Assembly (NCBI GenBank): GCA_025453715.1
Contig: JALOPT010000062.1
Span: forward strand, 1 to 8,059
DNA length: 8,059 nt
DNA from: Methanoregulaceae archaeon
GTDB lineage: Archaea; Halobacteriota; Methanomicrobia; Methanomicrobiales; Methanospirillaceae
Reading direction: 5' to 3'
In this document: positions 6,378 through 8,059 of the stretch, in pieces
Layout: every line of letters begins with the position of its first letter
How positions within the stretch are numbered: the stretch's first letter is position 1
Made by a program: the position numbers and the translations under genes
Notes under the pieces: generated by a model
What the model saw: the letters and a program-made list of their open reading frames with translations, nothing else
Told to the model about the DNA's origin: nothing
Database searches by the model: none

Positions 6378-6677
6378 ATGAGAAAAATAACCATCAATGC
6401 CATTGTAGATATCGGTTGCCTGGTCACGTTCATTCCATCGCTCATTTCCGGGCTCGTTCTGTATCTTGTCCTCCCATCCGGAGGAGGAAGGGGGAACAGC
6501 TGGTCATTGTACCTGAACATTCCACGAAGCCAGTGGCTGAATATGCATAATTACACGTCCCTGATATTTGCTGCCCTGATAATCACACACCTGATCCTGC
6601 ACTGGATGTATTTCCGGAACATAAGGAAATGTTTTATCATGAAAGATAAAGCGGCGTGTGATGTGCCAGGCAGGTAA
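6378..6677 (+). CDS. Small DUF4405-like two-helix membrane protein
   Basis: A 99-residue protein. ATG 6378 is preferred because GAGGT (6368-6372) lies five bases before it; in-frame TTG 6363 and ATG 6366 would place the start before or on that site. Two transmembrane helices are predicted: residues 6-32 (INAIVDIGCLVTFIPSLISG onward) and about 58-79. The pattern of first helix, Gly-rich turn (PSGGGRGN), a Trp-containing segment, then SQWLNMHNYT and HLILHW matches the DUF4405 family of small membrane proteins related to cytochrome b. His57, His71 and His75 are the conserved-type histidines that could bind haem, by analogy only. In bacteria DUF4405 proteins occur beside extracytoplasmic flavin or cytochrome redox proteins, so a role in electron transfer across the membrane is plausible. 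The C-terminal tail holds two more cysteines (85, 94). It lies between two Cys-rich small genes. Confidence 0.85.
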   Translation: MRKITINAIVDIGCLVTFIPSLISGLVLYLVLPSGGGRGNSWSLYLNIPRSQWLNMHNYTSLIFAALIITHLILHWMYFRNIRKCFIMKDKAACDVPGR

Positions 6678-6752
6678 TATTCTATTTTCAGCCCCTGGAA
6701 AATCCAATAAAAGAACGGTATTTTTATGCACAACGGATCATATTTTAACATT

Positions 6753-6762
6753 TATGCGCATA
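6753..6762. promoter_or_regulatory. 10-bp perfect palindrome upstream of the Cys/His-rich gene
   Basis: TATGCGCATA is its own reverse complement. It lies in the AT-rich promoter stretch (about 6740-6770) upstream of the gene at 6806, next to TATA-like sequence (ATTTTAACATTTATG). Its size and place suit a dimeric repressor or activator site. A 10-bp palindrome can also arise by chance in AT-rich DNA. Confidence 0.3.
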
Positions 6763-6774
6763 TGTGTAATTATG

Positions 6775-6790
6775 GTACGGGCAACCGTAC
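6775..6790 (+). promoter_or_regulatory. GCAA-capped hairpin just before the ribosome site
   Basis: GTACGG (6775-6780), loop GCAA, CCGTAC (6785-6790): a perfect 6-bp stem closed by a GNRA-type tetraloop, which is unusually stable in RNA. The ribosome site AAGGT (6794-6798) begins four bases later, so if transcribed the hairpin could affect ribosome access. If the start of transcription lies within it, it could instead act as an operator. Confidence 0.45.
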
Positions 6791-6805
6791 ACCAAGGTAG
6801 ACACA

Positions 6806-7045
6806 ATGCCAGAACAAACAACCAACAAAACCAACAACGAAGAACCAGTTGCCCCAGTTCAACGGGGTTGTATCGACGAAAACACCTGTGCATGCGGTGA
6901 AAAACATGGACCGGACACTGAAGGTGTCAGCCACCGGGATGCCTGCGCATCTCCTTTAAAATTCGGAGGTTCCTGCTGCTGCCAATCCGATGAGGCAGCT
7001 GAACCCGGACGCCACCGCTGCGGGCATGGCCCACGGTGTCAATAA
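6806..7045 (+). CDS. Small Cys/His-rich protein, possible metal binder
   Basis: A 79-residue protein from ATG 6806 with AAGGT (6794-6798) seven bases upstream. There is no signal peptide or membrane segment, so it is probably cytosolic. The N-terminal 20 residues are polar (MPEQTTNKTNNEEPVAPVQR). The rest holds nine cysteines (22, 28, 30, 47, 57, 58, 59, 72, 78) and four histidines (34, 43, 70, 74), in motifs CAC, a CCC triplet and HRCGHGPRC. The density of Cys and His recalls metallothioneins or other small metal chelators, but I recognise no family. Coding is supported by ribosome site, start, the conserved-looking Cys pattern and a terminator after the stop. It follows the DUF4405-like gene by 128 bases, with its own candidate promoter, so it may be a separate unit. 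Function is unknown; metal storage, delivery or sensing is inference from composition. Confidence 0.7.
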   Translation: MPEQTTNKTNNEEPVAPVQRGCIDENTCACGEKHGPDTEGVSHRDACASPLKFGGSCCCQSDEAAEPGRHRCGHGPRCQ

Positions 7046-7069
7046 AGAAGCGCCCCGGAAACAGACTTT

Positions 7070-7122
7070 TTCACTGAATAGTGAACTATCATTTTTAATT
7101 TTAGAACCCTTTTTTTATTTTT
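7070..7122 (+). terminator. Hairpin and T-tracts after the Cys/His-rich gene
   Basis: TTCACT (7070-7075), loop GAAT, AGTGAA (7080-7085) form a perfect 6-bp stem. T-runs follow at 7092-7096, 7110-7116 and 7118-7122. This is a convincing end for the + strand transcript, 25 bases after the stop at 7045. Confidence 0.7.
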
Positions 7123-7201
7123 CCTGAACCGATACATGTTACAGACTATCTTCAATGATTTGAACTCCAAAACTCTGCCGGCTGCGTCTTTTCCACAGGA
7201 A

Positions 7202-7223
7202 ACAATTTATAGCACCAAATTGT
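7202..7223. repeat. 7-bp inverted repeat with 8-base spacer
   Basis: ACAATTT (7202-7208) and AAATTGT (7217-7223) are exact inverted copies around ATAGCACC. It lies in the convergent intergenic region, 47 bases beyond the hydrogenase stop. It may be part of the 3' end of the - strand transcript; it is AT-rich and weak as an RNA hairpin. Confidence 0.35.
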
Positions 7224-7227
7224 AGAG

Positions 7228-7262
7228 AGGGACCAATAACGAGAGGAAAAACAGAGGTCCCT
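7228..7262. terminator. Inverted repeat between convergent transcripts
   Basis: AGGGACC (7228-7234) and GGTCCCT (7256-7262) pair exactly around a 21-base loop. Reading + it is followed by TTTTAATTT, so it could back up the upstream terminator. Reading - it follows the hydrogenase stop by seven bases, and its loop contains a run of five T (7247-7251), which would serve as the archaeal stop signal for that message. Confidence 0.5.
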
Positions 7263-7269
7263 TTTAATT

Positions 7270-8059
7270 TCATCGTTCTGCACATCCGATACAGGGGTCG
7301 ATTGAGAGCACAATCACCGGCACATCAGCAAGTTCGCATCCCTTCAGTGCCTGTACAAGAAACGGAATGTTTGCTAACGTTGGTGTCCGGACCCTGTGCC
7401 GGACGAGATGACGTGTCCCGTTCCCTTTCACATAATGGACCACTTCACCACGGGGCTGTTCTGCCCGTGCGAAATACTCTCCTTCGGGTGAGCCGGTCAC
7501 TTTCACATCAATGGGTCCATCAGGGATCTTGTCTACCGCCTGTTTTATAATATCAATTGAGGTATGCAGCTCCCTCCCCCGGACAACACAACGGGAGTAA
7601 CAGTCGCCACCCGTCTCCACGACGGGCTTGAAATGTATCCGGTCATACGCTCCATATCCGAGCATTCGTGCGTCCTGTGCGATGCCGCTTCCCCGACCTG
7701 TCGGACCGACCGCACCGAGGTCGTATGCCTCTTTTTCCTGGATTACCCCCACACCTTTTGTACGGTGCCGGATTGAACTGTCGTTGAAAAAGACATTGTT
7801 CATCTCAAAAAACTCTGCTTCCAGCTCATCTAGTCCTGTGACCATCTCATCCAGTTTTTTTGCCTCAATATCCCTGCGGACACCCCCAATCCTGCAGGCC
7901 CCCTGGATGACACGCCCCCCGGTCGTTGCCTCAAGATCGTCGAGGATATGTTCACGCAGTCTCCAGGATTGCATGAAGAGGTTTTCAAATCCCATGGAAT
8001 CCGCAAATAAACCAAGCCAGAGGAGGTGGGAGTGCATCCTTGAATATTCAGACCAGATC
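7270..8059 (-). CDS. echE: Ech-type energy-converting [NiFe] hydrogenase large subunit, N-terminus outside window
   Basis: The - strand frame is open to the right edge. The residues before the first in-frame Met (IWSEYSR at 8058-8038) already match the family, so the gene continues outside and 262 residues are visible, of about 360 expected. Family marks are SRMHSHLLWLGLFADSMGFENLFM, IGGVRRDI, VGPTGRGSG, GGDCYSRCVVR and the C-terminal DPCIGCAER. DPCIGC is the second Cys pair that holds the Ni-Fe centre; the first pair is beyond the edge. The protein ends three residues after DPCIGC, with no cleavable tail, as is known for EchE-type large subunits. In methanogens the membrane-bound Ech complex couples H2 oxidation to ferredoxin reduction using the ion gradient, feeding CO2 reduction and biosynthesis. 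MbhL or EhbN-like paralogues are the alternatives; the close match to EchE around HSHLLWLGLFAD is why echE is chosen. It is the last gene of its transcript here. Confidence 0.85.
   Translation of the reverse strand, partial: IWSEYSRMHSHLLWLGLFADSMGFENLFMQSWRLREHILDDLEATTGGRVIQGACRIGGVRRDIEAKKLDEMVTGLDELEAEFFEMNNVFFNDSSIRHRTKGVGVIQEKEAYDLGAVGPTGRGSGIAQDARMLGYGAYDRIHFKPVVETGGDCYSRCVVRGRELHTSIDIIKQAVDKIPDGPIDVKVTGSPEGEYFARAEQPRGEVVHYVKGNGTRHLVRHRVRTPTLANIPFLVQALKGCELADVPVIVLSIDPCIGCAER

Noticed and set aside
6685..6702. Hairpin after the DUF4405-like stop
   Set aside because: The stem needs a bulge and is mostly A-T, and no T-run follows directly, so it is too weak to call a terminator.
6504..6751. 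- strand frames opposite the DUF4405-like gene
   Set aside because: The + strand frame has two membrane helices and a ribosome site. The - strand frames have neither start signals nor domain character.
6658..6900. + strand frame overlapping the start of the Cys/His-rich gene
   Set aside because: Its product is compositionally random, it begins inside the previous gene and has no ribosome site. It also runs through the promoter-leader elements.
7302..7776. + strand frames opposite the hydrogenase large subunit
   Set aside because: They are shadows of a certain - strand gene with conserved DPCIGC and IGGVRRDI motifs.

Overview
The window is methanogen DNA. It is dominated by the methyl-coenzyme M reductase operon in the order mcrB-mcrD-mcrC-mcrG-mcrA, on the + strand, with mcrB cut by the left edge. 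The presence of mcrC marks the MCR I (mcr) operon type; the MCR II (mrt) operon lacks it. An Ech-type energy-converting [NiFe] hydrogenase large subunit lies at the other end. Together with the McrA sequence this points to a hydrogenotrophic member of the Methanomicrobiales, of the Methanoregula/Methanosphaerula kind. The order is a confident inference from protein character; the genus is a guess.

Layout. 1-4813: the mcr operon. mcrB, mcrG and mcrA encode the three subunits of the alpha2beta2gamma2 enzyme that releases methane. mcrD and mcrC are the accessory and activation genes between them. The operon ends in a double T-tract (4828-4845). 4957-5769 (- strand, convergent with mcrA): a regulator with an N-terminal hydrophobic segment, a Gly/Arg-rich linker and two winged-helix domains. 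5770-5977: a divergent promoter region. 5978-7045 (+ strand): three small genes, namely a secreted Cys-rich protein, a two-helix DUF4405-like membrane protein, and a soluble-looking 79-residue Cys/His-rich protein. They are separated by hairpins and T-tracts. 7046-7269: a convergent intergenic region with several inverted repeats. 7270-8059 (- strand, running off the right edge): the hydrogenase large subunit.

How the parts relate. The mcr operon and the hydrogenase are core energy metabolism: MCR makes methane, and an Ech-type enzyme couples H2 oxidation to ferredoxin reduction at the expense of an ion gradient. The segment between them (4957-7045) has no recognised pathway. Its content is a possible membrane-attached regulator divergent from a secreted Cys-rich protein, then a DUF4405-like membrane protein and a Cys-rich small protein. 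This suggests an envelope redox or metal-related module, but that is inference from neighbourhood and composition only. It is the part of the window most likely to hold something undescribed. No rRNA, tRNA, CRISPR array, insertion sequence or attachment site was seen, and no gene-free stretch exceeds about 225 bases.
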